A stretch of DNA of 64,000 nucleotides from Candidatus Heimdallarchaeota archaeon (lineage in GTDB: Archaea; Asgardarchaeota; Heimdallarchaeia; Heimdallarchaeales; Heimdallarchaeaceae), in assembly GCA_016839945.1 (NCBI GenBank), contig JAEOTE010000007.1, positions 85,959 to 149,958 of the forward strand, given 5' to 3'. Positions 11,153-21,036 of this stretch are shown piece by piece (the first letter of the stretch is position 1; every line of letters starts with the position of its first letter). The position numbers were made by a program, and so were the translations under genes. Below the pieces are notes generated by a model, which was not told the origin of the DNA, made no database searches, and was given only the letters and a program-made list of their open reading frames with translations.

Positions 11153-11857
11153 ATGTCTTTGTATATTATACAATCAACAGGAGAAATGACTGAATGCGAA
11201 AATAAAGAGATTGCACTTTTATCTGAAAATGTTTTGCTTGTTATTTCTCATAATCAAAAGAAAATCTATACATGGATAGGTAGAGCATCATCACCTCACT
11301 CTAAATTTGCTTGTGCAAGAGAAACAGCAAGAATTAGGATGGAATTGGGGTATAAAATAGTTAATTTAGAAGAAGAAGCTACAAATGATGATTTCTTAAG
11401 TGCAATAGATGAAGCGTGTAATATTACAGGAGCTGCAAAGCCAAAGCCAAAACCAAAACCAAAAGCAGAACCAAAACCAAAACCAAAAGCAGAACCAAAA
11501 CCAAAGGCAGAACCTAAAACAAAAGCTACTACTTCAAAAGCTAAAACAGCTGCAAAGCCAAAACCGGAAAAAACAGAAACTAAACGAAGATATGAATCTG
11601 CAGAAGTAAAAACAAAAATTGTAGATGTAGAACACGTGTTAAAGCAACTAGAAATTCTTCAACCAATGGAGAATAATATTAGAGATTATGTTATTATAGG
11701 TGAAACATTATTTATTGCACCCGAAAACCTTGAAAAACCTGATTCAGAATCAAAAGTGAGTCTTCCAGATGGATCCTTTGTTGCAGATGATTATATCCCA
11801 AGAATATTTTTAGAAAATGGAAAAATCATTGCAATAGAATTATGGAGAGAAAACTAG
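11153..11857 (+). CDS. Gelsolin-like domain protein with Lys-Pro-Ala/Glu linker and C-terminal domain
   Basis: VLLVISHNQKKIYTWIGRASSPHSKFACARETARIRMELGYKIVNLEE resembles gelsolin vYvWiGk.ss..ek.aA pattern; KPKPKAEPKPKAEPK linker. Confidence 0.55.
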   Translation: MSLYIIQSTGEMTECENKEIALLSENVLLVISHNQKKIYTWIGRASSPHSKFACARETARIRMELGYKIVNLEEEATNDDFLSAIDEACNITGAAKPKPKPKPKAEPKPKPKAEPKPKAEPKTKATTSKAKTAAKPKPEKTETKRRYESAEVKTKIVDVEHVLKQLEILQPMENNIRDYVIIGETLFIAPENLEKPDSESKVSLPDGSFVADDYIPRIFLENGKIIAIELWREN

Positions 11858-12420
11858 TAACCTTGTTTCTCCATCACTTGTTTAGCAATTATAGAATAAA
11901 TGTCATTTACCCCTTCTCCCAATTTTGCAGAAGATTCAAGAATTGTATAACCTTTAGAACCCCAAACCTCATTTGTTTCTTCTATTGATACTACTCGTTC
12001 ATCATCTAAATCGGTTTTATTTCCAACGATTATTATTGGGATATCTGGGCATTTTTCTTCAACTTCTTCTATCCATTTCTCAATATGATCATGAGACTCT
12101 TTTCGAGTAACATCAAATACAATTACTGCACCATGAGCTCCAGTATAATATCTCTTACGGAGACTGACTAGCTTTTCTTGTCCCACTGTATCAAATAGTA
12201 CAAGTTTAAGAACAGTATCTTCATCAAATTGTATTTTTTTACTGTGAAAATCTACTCCTAAAGTAGGAAGATATGATGAAGAAAAGCGATTTTGAGTATA
12301 ACGAACAGCTAGACTTGTTTTACCTACTGAATAATCTCCTACATTTATTATTTTGATAATGTAAGTAACATCTGGAGTAAGTGACATTAAGATAGAATAA
12401 CTTGAATTGTATTTTAGCAT
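11854..12420 (-). CDS. Ras/Rab-family small GTPase
   Basis: G1 GDYSVGKTS, switch TLGVDF, G3 DTVGQE, G4 NKTD, G5 SSAK. Confidence 0.93.
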   Translation of the reverse strand: MLKYNSSYSILMSLTPDVTYIIKIINVGDYSVGKTSLAVRYTQNRFSSSYLPTLGVDFHSKKIQFDEDTVLKLVLFDTVGQEKLVSLRKRYYTGAHGAVIVFDVTRKESHDHIEKWIEEVEEKCPDIPIIIVGNKTDLDDERVVSIEETNEVWGSKGYTILESSAKLGEGVNDIYSIIAKQVMEKQGY

Positions 12421-12528
12421 TTTGATAATATCAATTCAAAAAAGAAGTCTGTTTATATATCAAATTAGAATAAAGATGGAGTGAGGTTAATATTTTTAAA
12501 TATTCAAACTCAAAAATAGTTATACTAC

Positions 12529-13248
12529 ATGAACTCTCAGAATATAATTAATTCAGATTTTACGATTATAATTCCTACTCTTAATGAAGAGAAATCGATA
12601 GGAATTCTTCTTTCAGAAATTGAGAAATGTGCACCTGAAACTAAAGTTATAGTGTCTGATGATGGTTCAACAGATCGTACATCAGAACTTGTTACTGCAT
12701 TTGATGGGAATTTAGATGTTTTATTTCTGGATAGAAAGAAAGAACAAATACACGGGTTAACTATAAGTGTTTTAGACGCAATAAAAACTTGTAAAACTCC
12801 TTACTTTCTTGTTATGGATGGTGATCTTCAACACCCCCCAGAAGCAATTGTTAATTTTTATAGATCACTAGATGAAAACAACGATTTAGTTGCAGGTAAT
12901 CGAATCAAAGTTGTAGGAAAATGGCCTATACATCGTAAATTAATGTCGTATATTGCTGGATTAATGGGAAAGATGACTTTGGTTCTAAAGAAAAGAAGTT
13001 CAATTAAAGATATCATGACAGGTTTTTTTGGTTCAAAAAGAGAGTTGTGGGAACCAATAATTGATAAAGAAAAGGAAAAATTCACTCTTGAAGGGTACAA
13101 GGTTCTTTTTGATTTTCTGAAAATCTATCCTGAAAAGCTCAAAATTAGTTATGTTGATTATGTTTTTGGGACAAGAGATTTTGGAGAATCAAAAATAACT
13201 TCAAAAATAATATGGTTATACTTCAAATCTTTATTTAAGAAAAGTTGA
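12529..13248 (+). CDS. Family 2 glycosyltransferase (dolichol-phosphate mannosyltransferase-like)
   Basis: FTIIIPTLNEEKSIGILLSEI, VSDDGSTDRT, VMDGDLQHPPE, GNRIK. Confidence 0.9.
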   Translation: MNSQNIINSDFTIIIPTLNEEKSIGILLSEIEKCAPETKVIVSDDGSTDRTSELVTAFDGNLDVLFLDRKKEQIHGLTISVLDAIKTCKTPYFLVMDGDLQHPPEAIVNFYRSLDENNDLVAGNRIKVVGKWPIHRKLMSYIAGLMGKMTLVLKKRSSIKDIMTGFFGSKRELWEPIIDKEKEKFTLEGYKVLFDFLKIYPEKLKISYVDYVFGTRDFGESKITSKIIWLYFKSLFKKS

Positions 13249-13249
13249 A

Positions 13250-13942
13250 TTAAACTCCTCGTAAATATTGCTTGAAATCGTATACTGTTTCTAAGAATTC
13301 TTGCATCATTTCAGGATTCTTTATTCCTGAAATTTTTTCAACTCCAGAATTTATATCTACAGCATTAGGAGAAAGAATCTTAACAATTTTACCAACATTT
13401 GCAGCTTGAAGACCTCCTCCCACTACAAGGGGCTTTGTAATATTTTTCCTAATGTCTTCAACAACAGATATAATTTGTTTCTTTTTCTCTGAAGACTCCC
13501 AGCTAGATCCTAGTGGAAGATTGATATTGATTACATGAACATACTGATCTAGTATTTTTGCTGCTTCTATTGGATTAGAGTCAAGTATGTTGGATTCTAG
13601 TGTTTCCTTATTGAGAAACATAGAACCAATAACTGGTATATAAGCCATTGATTGTACCGCTATTAAGTTGTTAACATCACCAAAAAAATTTCCATTTATC
13701 TGTATCATCTGAGGTTTGCATGTATCCACAATTTCAAAGATCTCATCTATCTCTTCAGGCACTATTTCAGCAATTGTTATACAGTTTTCCACATTAGCAA
13801 AAATACGTCTTGCATCGAATTTACTAACAGTTCTAATCTCGTTGATGTCATCTATTATTGTACCTATTGCAAATTCTGAAGAGACATCAACTGACAATGC
13901 AGCATCAAAATCTGTTACTCCGGATATCTTCGCAATCCACAA
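13250..13942 (-). CDS. trpF: Phosphoribosylanthranilate isomerase-like protein
   Basis: TIM-barrel; KPLVVGGGLQAANVGKIVKILSPNAVDINSGVEKISGIKNPEMMQEFL. Confidence 0.75.
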   Translation of the reverse strand: MWIAKISGVTDFDAALSVDVSSEFAIGTIIDDINEIRTVSKFDARRIFANVENCITIAEIVPEEIDEIFEIVDTCKPQMIQINGNFFGDVNNLIAVQSMAYIPVIGSMFLNKETLESNILDSNPIEAAKILDQYVHVININLPLGSSWESSEKKKQIISVVEDIRKNITKPLVVGGGLQAANVGKIVKILSPNAVDINSGVEKISGIKNPEMMQEFLETVYDFKQYLRGV

Positions 13943-14101
13943 TTTTACGTCCTCAAGTTGTTATTATTAGTTGGATTTTAATACTTTCCGCCTAAATGAA
14001 ATAACTGGATGATATCCCAAATTTATCTGTGACTTGTCATATATAATTTCCAGATATTACAAAAGACCTTATTATATTACTAACATATTATTCTGATTAC
14101 A

Positions 14102-14428
14102 TTGACTACAAAAGACACTTTTCTCAATTACAAATTAGAGAAAGCTATTGCTAGAATAAAAACTCACAGTGGTTATAACAATTCTCCTGTTTTTCTAGAG
14201 GTCTGCAATTGTCCTTCAAAAGGGGGTTCTTTGTATTATGATACAAAAAAGCAGTCATATTTTGGTAAGGGAAGCTGCGATCGGGGATTATTATGTTCGC
14301 AAATTCAAATAGATAAGCACCAGATTCGAATCAGAAAAAAACTTCCATTACAACAATTAACTGAAATTGCAGAGAAAGAAGAACTTAATCAAAAAATCTT
14401 ACAACCTGAGCCTACTATTAGTCTTTAA
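14102..14428 (+). CDS. Hypothetical protein with Cys-rich segment
   Basis: 108-aa ORF, TTG start; EVCNCPSKGG...GSCDRGLLC; directly upstream of GluRS. Confidence 0.5.
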   Translation: MTTKDTFLNYKLEKAIARIKTHSGYNNSPVFLEVCNCPSKGGSLYYDTKKQSYFGKGSCDRGLLCSQIQIDKHQIRIRKKLPLQQLTEIAEKEELNQKILQPEPTISL

Positions 14429-14529
14429 GCTTGAATCTAATTAGTAACTGTTGGAAGAAACCCTCTCTATATTTTATATTGGCTTTAGTTAATAACAAGC
14501 AAATATTTAAGCATGTAAAAACAAAAATT

Positions 14530-16254
14530 ATGAAGATGAGCGACGTGGATGATATTCTCTTTAAAGAATCTCTGATTAATGCTTATAAATATGGAACAGC
14601 TGACAAAAATATTGTTCTAAAAAAAATTATGGCTAATTACCCAAATTTAAGGAGTAAGGTAAAAGAATTAGCACAAAAGTTAGAAAAAGTTGTAAAAGAA
14701 GTTAATTCTTTAACAACAGAAGAAGTAGACAGAATAGCTCATCAGAAGTATGCAGAAGAAATAAAGGAAGAGAAGAAAGAGAGGGAAGTTTTACCTGATT
14801 TACCATTTGCTGAAGAGGGTAAAGTCAAAGTGCGTTATCCTCCTGAACCTTCAAAACATCCACATGTTGGACAGATGCTTTCATTTTGTATAAATGACAT
14901 GTTAGCTGAAAAATATAAAGGAAAAAGAGTTTTAAGGTTTGATGATACAAATCCTGAGAAAGTAAGAGCTGAATACTATGACAGCTTTCGTGAAGTAATT
15001 CATTGGATGAACTTGAAGATAGATGAAGAATCACTAGCCTCTGATTATATGGAAGTTTATTACGAAAAAGCATTGGATTTAATCAAAAATAATTATGCTT
15101 TTGTTTGTTTATGTTCGAGAGAAGAAGTCACAAAACTCAGATCAGAAAAAAAACCTTGCTCTTGCAATTTAGAACATTCAGTAGAAAAAAACACTGAACT
15201 TTTTGAAAAAATGAATGCAGGAAATTTCTCAGCTGGAGAAGCAGTGGTTCGTTTAAAAGGTGACATGAAAGCTGAAAATGCGGCTTTAAGAGATCCAATC
15301 CTACTACGTATTTCGGAGCATGAACATGCTATACAAGGAGATAAATACCATATTTGGCCTATGTATGATTTTGAATCACCAATAATGGAAAATATTACAG
15401 GTGTTACTCATATACTCAGAAGTATTGAATTTGGTAAAATGAGGGAAGAATTACAAAGCTTAGTATCCGAAAAACTTGGGATAACACCTCCACATTTCTT
15501 GGAATATAGTAGATTCAAAGTTATAGGAGCCCCTACTCAAGGTAGAATAATCAGAGAATTGGTAGAAGAGAAAATAGTAACAGGCTGGGATGATTATAGA
15601 TTAGTAACATACCAAGCACTAAAAAGGAGAGGGATACAGCCAGAAGTATTTCCAAAAATAATCGAAAGGGTTGGTGTTACAAAGTCATCAACAAGTATAG
15701 ATTGGTCACTAATTTTCTCAATCAATAGAAAAATAATAGAACCAAAAGTAAAGCATCTATATTTTGTTGACAATCCTATAAAGATTGATATCATCAATCC
15801 AGAACTTAAGAAAATCAAAATTCCCCTTCATCCCTATAATAAGGAATTGGGAGAAAGAACAATAGAAATTAATGATGTATTGTATCTTAGTGGAACTGAT
15901 CAAGATTTGATTAAAGAGAATTCCATAATTCGTATGAAGGATCTATACAACATTAAAATAGTGAAAAAACAATCAGCTGATACATTTTCTGCTGAAATTC
16001 ATAGTCAAGAAATACTAACTGATATTCCAAAAATACAATGGGTTTCTGATCCTATAGAAGTTGAAATAGAAAAGGCAGAAATGTTATATTTAAATAATCG
16101 AATAAACAAAGATAGCTTAAGAAAAGTTCAAGGTTACGGAGAAAAAAAACTGCAAGAATTACAAATTGGAGAAATAATCCAGTTTGAACGGTTTGGATAT
16201 ACAAAAATTAATAATATAGCAGAAAAAGTACAAATGAACTATATTCATGGTTGA
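14530..16254 (+). CDS. gltX: Glutamyl-tRNA synthetase (archaeal type); ORF opens at 14431 but ATG at 14530 more plausible
   Basis: VRYPPEPSKHPHVGQ (HIGH-like), LRFDDTNPEKVRAEYYDS, VTHILRSIEF, YSRFKV; C-terminal beta-barrel. Confidence 0.93.
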   Translation: MKMSDVDDILFKESLINAYKYGTADKNIVLKKIMANYPNLRSKVKELAQKLEKVVKEVNSLTTEEVDRIAHQKYAEEIKEEKKEREVLPDLPFAEEGKVKVRYPPEPSKHPHVGQMLSFCINDMLAEKYKGKRVLRFDDTNPEKVRAEYYDSFREVIHWMNLKIDEESLASDYMEVYYEKALDLIKNNYAFVCLCSREEVTKLRSEKKPCSCNLEHSVEKNTELFEKMNAGNFSAGEAVVRLKGDMKAENAALRDPILLRISEHEHAIQGDKYHIWPMYDFESPIMENITGVTHILRSIEFGKMREELQSLVSEKLGITPPHFLEYSRFKVIGAPTQGRIIRELVEEKIVTGWDDYRLVTYQALKRRGIQPEVFPKIIERVGVTKSSTSIDWSLIFSINRKIIEPKVKHLYFVDNPIKIDIINPELKKIKIPLHPYNKELGERTIEINDVLYLSGTDQDLIKENSIIRMKDLYNIKIVKKQSADTFSAEIHSQEILTDIPKIQWVSDPIEVEIEKAEMLYLNNRINKDSLRKVQGYGEKKLQELQIGEIIQFERFGYTKINNIAEKVQMNYIHG

Positions 16255-17155
16255 TAACATGGTAGAAATTGGACTACTAATATTCCTAGTTTTCATCGCA
16301 ATATCTTTGATAGTGGCAGCCAGAGCAGCGATAAGAAGCCAGAAAAAAGATAAAGCTGCAAAGAAACGTTATCGTCCATACCAACCTTATGGTCAAGAGA
16401 GAACGATAGATACTCCTACTCCATCAGCTCCTAGAACAGCTGTACAAACCACTAGTTCTCCTTCTGAATCTCGAGCAGCTTATGCTAGTGCAGATGAATT
16501 TTTCAGAGCTGGCATGTATGATAGAGCAAAAGAGGAATATCTAAAAACAGGGAGAGTTTTTGGCGCTGCAAAGTCTATAGCTGCAAAAGGGAGAGAATTT
16601 ATTCCTGACTCTTTGGAAATCATTTCTAGATATGCTCCAGAAAGAGAAGAGGAAATGATAAGAAATCTTTCACGATATTTCTTCGATAGTGGAGAAACAG
16701 AAATATCTGCTATAATTTTGTATGATAGTAATTTAACTGATGAAGCTGATGCAGTTTTAGCAACAATTGGTAAAAGCATTGATGATATTTCCCCAACTGG
16801 TGTAGTTGAAGTTAGTGAAATAGAGACTGCAGTTATTTTGGAAGAAGAAAAAAGTTTGGAAGAATTAGAAGCCATCGCATCAGAAGCTAAAAAAGAAAAA
16901 GAAGAAGAAATAGTCATTAAGGAGAAAACTGAAGCCCCAAGGAAGATACAAACACAACCACTTAAAGTTGCTACCTCAGATTTAGAAGATAGATGCAGTG
17001 TATGTTTATCAGTTATAAAAGCTGGAGAAAGTTTTATAAGATGTCCTCATTGTGAAATTCCATCTCACTATTCTCACATAGTCGAATGGATTAAGGTTAA
17101 ACCACAGTGTCCAAATTGTAAGAAAAAACTTGTATCGAAAATGTTTCAATCTTAG
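16247..17155 (+). CDS. Membrane-anchored RING-like zinc-finger protein
   Basis: N-terminal TM IGLLIFLVFIAISLIVAA; TPR-like FFRAGMYDRAKEEYLKTG; C-terminal CSVCLSVIKAGESFIRCPHCEIPSHYSHIVEWIKVKPQCPNC. Confidence 0.75.
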   Translation: MVDNMVEIGLLIFLVFIAISLIVAARAAIRSQKKDKAAKKRYRPYQPYGQERTIDTPTPSAPRTAVQTTSSPSESRAAYASADEFFRAGMYDRAKEEYLKTGRVFGAAKSIAAKGREFIPDSLEIISRYAPEREEEMIRNLSRYFFDSGETEISAIILYDSNLTDEADAVLATIGKSIDDISPTGVVEVSEIETAVILEEEKSLEELEAIASEAKKEKEEEIVIKEKTEAPRKIQTQPLKVATSDLEDRCSVCLSVIKAGESFIRCPHCEIPSHYSHIVEWIKVKPQCPNCKKKLVSKMFQS

Positions 17156-17191
17156 TGAAAGAGTTAAAAAGAATGTTTTAATCAAAAAATT

Positions 17192-17677
17192 ATGGTATTT
17201 CTCACTCCTTTTCCAAATGAAATTATCAAAGAATTCATACATAGTTCTACACAAGAACAGATAGCTGGTTTCGATTTAACTGTAAAAGATATAATGAAAG
17301 TACATAATGGGGGATCTTTAGATTTTGATAACACTAATAGAAAGATTCCAGAACATGAAACATTGGAATCTGAAAATGATATATGGAAATTACAACCTGG
17401 AGGATATTTAGTAAAATACAATGAAATTGTTAATGTTCCATTAGATGCAATTGGAATAGTTTTACCTCGTTCCAGTCTTATGAGATGTGGTGGGACTCTT
17501 TGTTCTGCAGTTTGGGATCCAGGATATAATGGCAGAGGAGTAGGATTACTAATCATATTTACAGAGATGAAAATTCACAAAAATGCAAGAATTGCTCAAA
17601 TAATTTTCATAAAAACACTCGAAAAAACTACAAAAAGTTATTCTGGTGAGTATCAAAACGAAAATATTGAAGAGTAA
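17192..17677 (+). CDS. dCTP deaminase/dUTPase family protein
   Basis: LQPGGYLVKYNEIVNVPLDAIGIVLPRSSLMRCGGTLCSAVWDPGYNGRGVGLL. Confidence 0.88.
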   Translation: MVFLTPFPNEIIKEFIHSSTQEQIAGFDLTVKDIMKVHNGGSLDFDNTNRKIPEHETLESENDIWKLQPGGYLVKYNEIVNVPLDAIGIVLPRSSLMRCGGTLCSAVWDPGYNGRGVGLLIIFTEMKIHKNARIAQIIFIKTLEKTTKSYSGEYQNENIEE

Positions 17678-17769
17678 CTCAAGATTAGGACAAATCTTAT
17701 CAACTAAAAACGTGAGTTTCTTATATATTAAAATCTGATTAATCTAATAGGAATAAAGAAAGTGAAATT

Positions 17770-18885
17770 ATGTCAAAAAAAGAAGAACCACCTAAAACAA
17801 AAAAAGAGAAAACTACTCCAACAAAGACAACAACTCCTAAAAAAGAAAAAGAAAAAGAACCTGAAGATTGGATAGCAGAAATTATTCCTAAAAAAACAAA
17901 ACCAAGAGCATCCAAACCGAAACAAGAGGACATTGTTGATGTAGCTGTAAATCAAATACCAGGAATAGGTCCAGCTGTATCTGAAAAACTGCTGTCGGCA
18001 GGATATATTACTTTAGCAGCTGTTGCTCATGCATCACCTTATGAGCTAGTTGAGCATTGTGAAATAGGAGAGCAAACCGCAAAGAGATTGATTACTGCAG
18101 CTAGAAGTCAAATTGGGATTGGATTCAAGAATGCTAAAGAACTCTTAGTATCACGACAGAAACTTGAAAAAATATCAACAGGGAGTAAAGCATTAGATAC
18201 ACTACTTGCAGGAGGAATAGAAACAAGTTCTCTAACTGAAATGTCAGGTGAGTTTAGAACTGGAAAGACACAAATCTGTTTTCAACTCTGTGTTATAACA
18301 GCTATGAGTAAAAAACTAGGTGGTTTAGAATCAGGTGTAATCTTCATAGATACTGAAGGGACATTTCGACCAGAAAGGATACTGCAAATATGTACTAGGT
18401 TTGGAGCTGATCCAGAAGAAGTACTAAATAGAATCAGTGTAGGAAGGGCATACAACTCAGATCACCAAATGGTACTAGTATTAGAAAGTCCAAGACTGAT
18501 AAAGGATAACAACGTAAAACTGATGATAATCGACTCTCTTACAAGTCATTTTAGAGCCGAGTACACTGGGAGAGGATCTCTTCTCGAAAGACAACAAAAA
18601 CTCAACAAATATCTACACCAATTACTTAGACTTGCAGAGGTTTATGAAATTGCAATAGTAGCAACTAATCAAGTATTATCAAAACCAGATGTTCTCTACG
18701 GTGAAACTATTTTCCCAATTGGAGGTAACATAGTTGCTCATTCTTGCACCACAAGAGTATTTCTTAGGAAAGGAAAAGGAGATAAGAGAATAGCTAGAGT
18801 TATTGATAGTCCGCACATTCCTGAGATAGAAACAGTATTTTGCATAAGCAGTGAAGGCATTGTTGACATTGAAGAAAGTGACTAG
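17770..18885 (+). CDS. radA: RadA DNA repair/recombination ATPase with Lys/Pro/Thr-rich N-terminal tail
   Basis: HhH IPGIGPAVSEKLLSAGY; Walker A GEFRTGKTQ; FIDTEGTFRPERI; LLERQQKLNKYLHQLLRLAE; IAIVATNQV. Confidence 0.96.
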   Translation: MSKKEEPPKTKKEKTTPTKTTTPKKEKEKEPEDWIAEIIPKKTKPRASKPKQEDIVDVAVNQIPGIGPAVSEKLLSAGYITLAAVAHASPYELVEHCEIGEQTAKRLITAARSQIGIGFKNAKELLVSRQKLEKISTGSKALDTLLAGGIETSSLTEMSGEFRTGKTQICFQLCVITAMSKKLGGLESGVIFIDTEGTFRPERILQICTRFGADPEEVLNRISVGRAYNSDHQMVLVLESPRLIKDNNVKLMIIDSLTSHFRAEYTGRGSLLERQQKLNKYLHQLLRLAEVYEIAIVATNQVLSKPDVLYGETIFPIGGNIVAHSCTTRVFLRKGKGDKRIARVIDSPHIPEIETVFCISSEGIVDIEESD

Positions 18886-18942
18886 GAATTTAGCAAAATT
18901 TAAGTAGATTACAAATGATGTGATTGTTAGAAAAAGTAATTC

Positions 18943-19752
18943 TTGAAACACCAGTTGGTGAACAATTTGTCAGGAGAAAATGAAGGTATATCAGTCGGTG
19001 ACGCAATAAAGATTACAGAATTAGAAAACAAAGTACAGACATTGCAAACTAAAATCGATGAGCTTGAAAGTTTGAAGAATGAGTTTGAAGAGAAAAACAG
19101 CAACCTTAATCGAGAGTTAACTGAACATAAAAGCAGACTTGATGCTTTAAGTGATGTTGAAAATCTTAAAACTACTCTAGAGAACGAAGCTTTAACTCTT
19201 AAAGAGGAAAATTCTCAATTAAAAGAAGCCAAAGAAAGCAATGAAAATGAGATTCAACAACTCAAAAATGAAGTTATGAGAAAAGATACTGAAATGGCTA
19301 ATGTTAAAAGAGATTTAGATACAAAGAGTGAAGAGCATCAAGATAAACAAAATACAATCGATAAGCTCAGAGAAAATGTTACAGAAATAGAAAGTGCTAA
19401 AACTGAATTAGAAGCACAAACAGAACAACTAAGGGATGAAAAAGCTACACTTGAGAATAAATATAATGAACTTTTAGCAGATTCCTCAAGACTTGAGCAG
19501 ATTAAGAACGATCTTAGACAAAAAGAAGAAGCTCTAAAAAGATTCCAAATAATAGCTGAATCAGATCCTTCCTATAGTTGGCTTTCAACTCTAGAACAAT
19601 ACAAAGTAATAGAGTTAAAACGTTTAGCAATGTCAACTGGATCATCAACACATGCGATTCTTAGATATGTCCAAATGCTTGAAGCAGCTGGACTTGTTGA
19701 TATTGAAATGCATGGAAAGGATGACCCAAATCCAACAATAAAACTCAAATAA
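18943..19752 (+). CDS. Long coiled-coil protein with C-terminal winged-helix-like domain
   Basis: Heptad repeats through about 190 aa; C-terminal SWLSTLEQYKVIELKRLAMSTGSSTHAILRYVQMLEAAGLVDI; non-ATG (TTG) start. Confidence 0.75.
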   Translation: MKHQLVNNLSGENEGISVGDAIKITELENKVQTLQTKIDELESLKNEFEEKNSNLNRELTEHKSRLDALSDVENLKTTLENEALTLKEENSQLKEAKESNENEIQQLKNEVMRKDTEMANVKRDLDTKSEEHQDKQNTIDKLRENVTEIESAKTELEAQTEQLRDEKATLENKYNELLADSSRLEQIKNDLRQKEEALKRFQIIAESDPSYSWLSTLEQYKVIELKRLAMSTGSSTHAILRYVQMLEAAGLVDIEMHGKDDPNPTIKLK

Positions 19753-19866
19753 ATAAATTATTCAAATCTTTTTTTTCTATTTTTTATGAATACCATTAAT
19801 AGTTTTATTTAATGTATTCTAGATAACTTTATTAGAATCAGTTGTGATAAATTTTTAGCGATTAGA

Positions 19867-20022
19867 ATGGTAAATGAAACTAAAATAAAAGTAAATGGTG
19901 AAGAAGTTCCTTTAAATCAATTTGTTATTAAAATCACATCTAAGCTGGTTTTAGCTATTGTTGAATCACTTAAAGGATTAGAAGAGGATATCAAAGAAGT
20001 TCAAATAAATGTAAAATACTAA
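19867..20022 (+). CDS. Small conserved-looking protein (51 aa) absent from the supplied ORF track
   Basis: Hand translation: MVNETKIKVNGEEVPLNQFVIKITSKLVLAIVESLKGLEEDIKEVQINVKY*. Confidence 0.6.
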   Translation: MVNETKIKVNGEEVPLNQFVIKITSKLVLAIVESLKGLEEDIKEVQINVKY

Positions 20023-20083
20023 GAGTATCTGATTCTTAACCTTGCTAATAAACTTTAAAACTAACTTGTTGATTTCTCTTCCT

Positions 20084-21031
20084 ATGAATTCCAATCAATT
20101 TTCAAGAAAGGAGATTATACTTTCATACATTACAATTCTAAGATTGGTTAATGGTTTAGTTGCAGGTACAGCAGCAGCTTTTGGAATTGTATTGTCTCTA
20201 CCTTTAGGAGTAAAAGTAGATTACCTTACATTAGCCTTAGTTGTTATAGGAACAATATTCGTATCTTCACAAGCTATGATATTTAATGATATTTCAGATA
20301 GAGAAGAAGATAAAATAAATTCTCCACACAGACCATTACCTTCAGGGAAAATTTCTGTAAAAACAGCCAAGATTTATGGAATTATTTTCGTGGTTCTTGC
20401 GTTACTTACAGCTGTAGCGATTGATATAATTAATCCAGAATTATATGGATTAACTGTAATTACTGCAATACTCTTTGGTGGTTCATTAGATCTCTACAAC
20501 ATTAAATTGAAAAAGATGGGATTCTGGGGAAACCTTACTATTGGAATTAATGTAGTAGCTCTTTTTGCATATGGTTCAATTCATACTTTTCTTATTCATA
20601 CAGGAATTGGTTTACCATGGATTCCAATTGTGGTTGGGGCTTGTGCTGGGTCCGGAAATGTTGGTAGGGAAGTAATAAAAGGACTTCCTGATATCGAAGG
20701 AGATAGAGAAGCAGGTGTAAGAACAATTGCTGTTAAGTATGGTCCTAAGGTTACAGCAATAATAGGATCACTTTTTCTTTGGGGTTTAATCTCGGGAGCA
20801 CTAATCGCTGCAATCCTACCAATGTTTGTAGAAACAACACCCCCTCTTTACTTAGCAAGTCAGATAATAGTTTATCTAATCGCCATATTAGCAACATTTC
20901 TAGCTATAGCAATACTATTTAACCAGAAACCCAAGTGGGCTTACACTACTAAGGAGATACTATTGTTTGTTTTCTTAGCTTTCTTACTTGTATTTATCAT
21001 TGATAAGATTGTAAGACTAGCTCTAGGTTAG
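20084..21031 (+). CDS. UbiA-family prenyltransferase (geranylgeranylglycerol-phosphate geranylgeranyltransferase-like)
   Basis: Polytopic; NDISDREEDKINSPHRPLPSG and GLPDIEGDREAGVRTIAVKYG Asp-rich motifs. Confidence 0.9.
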   Translation: MNSNQFSRKEIILSYITILRLVNGLVAGTAAAFGIVLSLPLGVKVDYLTLALVVIGTIFVSSQAMIFNDISDREEDKINSPHRPLPSGKISVKTAKIYGIIFVVLALLTAVAIDIINPELYGLTVITAILFGGSLDLYNIKLKKMGFWGNLTIGINVVALFAYGSIHTFLIHTGIGLPWIPIVVGACAGSGNVGREVIKGLPDIEGDREAGVRTIAVKYGPKVTAIIGSLFLWGLISGALIAAILPMFVETTPPLYLASQIIVYLIAILATFLAIAILFNQKPKWAYTTKEILLFVFLAFLLVFIIDKIVRLALG

Positions 21032-21036
21032 CAAAC

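Noticed and set aside
11409-11609. Overlapping +frame ORF of Gln/Asn/Lys repeats
   Set aside because: Out-of-frame translation of the KPKPKAEPK-coding repeat of the gelsolin-like gene
16480-16917. Minus-strand 145-aa Ser-rich ORF
   Set aside because: Antisense to the RING-like gene; composition typical of reverse-complement shadow ORFs
17739-17955. Antisense Phe/Ser/Cys-rich ORFs
   Set aside because: Complement of the Lys/Pro-rich radA N-terminal tail; no independent support
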